DNA of 64,000 nucleotides from contig NC_090129.1 in the NCBI RefSeq assembly GCF_040581485.1, positions 1,226,501-1,290,500 on the forward strand. Direction: 5' to 3'. Position 1 is the stretch's first letter; the number at the start of each line of letters is the position of its first letter. The notes beneath the pieces were generated by a model, which saw only the letters and a program-made list of their open reading frames with translations, was not told where the DNA came from and made no database searches. The stretch comes from Linepithema humile. Lineage: Eukaryota; Arthropoda; Insecta; Hymenoptera; Formicidae. The translations under genes and the position numbers were made by a program. Shown piece by piece: positions 63,725 through 64,000 of this stretch.

Positions 63725-64000
63725 GTAAGCAGAAAATTAGATAATTAAATTATGCAAAAAATATGCATTAATTAAAAATAATAATAATCCCACAGATAAT
63801 TAAAATAACATGTAAAAAAAAAAAAAAAAAAAAAAAAACCGATAAAGAATACTAATAAAAAATAAATAACTAAATATTTTTTTCCATAGACAATGATTTA
63901 CCAATCTAAGATAAAATGCCATTCTTGCTTTCATTTATAGAGCTCTTTATACATTGCTGAACTGAACTTCATCTTCTTAATACATTGTTATTTGTTTTAT
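63725..64000. other. Intron 6 of lipase F, incomplete
   Basis: Matches the start of intron 6 in the other genes (TAATAATAATCCCACAGATAA and the later CATTCTTGCTTTC). It contains a 24-base poly(A) run near 63815. The window ends before exon 7. Confidence 0.75.

Overview
The window is insect nuclear DNA. Five protein families are recognisable, all with GT-AG introns, short exons and AT-rich spacers. The proteins look hymenopteran, most likely from an ant; that is inference from overall similarity, and no species can be named from sequence alone. About the first 24.7 kb is an ordinary, somewhat GC-richer region of conserved single-copy genes. The remainder is an AT-rich tandem gene array laced with transposon relics.

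Single-copy region: (1) 578-5785 (+), a complete type-9-like transmembrane adenylyl cyclase (Drosophila Ac13E class), followed by about 5 kb of apparently non-coding DNA rich in microsatellites and poly(A) signals. (2) 11499-16251 (-), exportin-5. (3) 17596-18861 (+), nucleoporin Nup37, head-to-head with exportin-5. (4) 19199-24704 (-), Gemin5, convergent with Nup37. For each gene I joined the exons by eye, and the summed exon lengths give one uninterrupted frame (1428, 1214, 322 and 1349 codons). Three of the four neighbours act in RNA export, the nuclear pore or snRNP assembly.

24.7-29.4 kb is a repeat-rich junction. It holds a 143-bp MITE, a TTATA microsatellite, a truncated CAGGGTG element and a 604-bp foldback. 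It then holds three rearranged copies of the 5' end of a lipase gene in alternating orientation, ending in a perfect 110-bp palindrome. Two of these copies form a large inverted repeat; its left arm begins just upstream of the first lipase gene and most of it, with the whole right arm, lies in that gene's first intron, so the gene could transcribe a long hairpin RNA.

27.5-64 kb is a tandem array of six acid-lipase (lipase 3-like) genes, A to F, all on + with the same seven-exon layout: signal peptide exon, then oxyanion-loop, FRGN, nucleophile, cap, catalytic Asp and catalytic His exons. B, C, D and E are complete and open (410, 410, 409 and 412 aa). A has a rearranged exon 5. F runs off the window before its last exon. 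Shared insertions in the spacers show that B-C and E-F descend from one two-gene block, and A and B share a near-identical tract that suggests gene conversion.

Between D and E about 7.9 kb of foreign DNA interrupts E's upstream region. It contains a decayed P-element-like (THAP) transposase, a hAT transposase remnant split by a MITE, a hAT-type MITE with a perfect 8-bp target duplication, and several foldbacks. Because the array supplies paralogous sites that lack each insertion, many transposon boundaries can be read directly.
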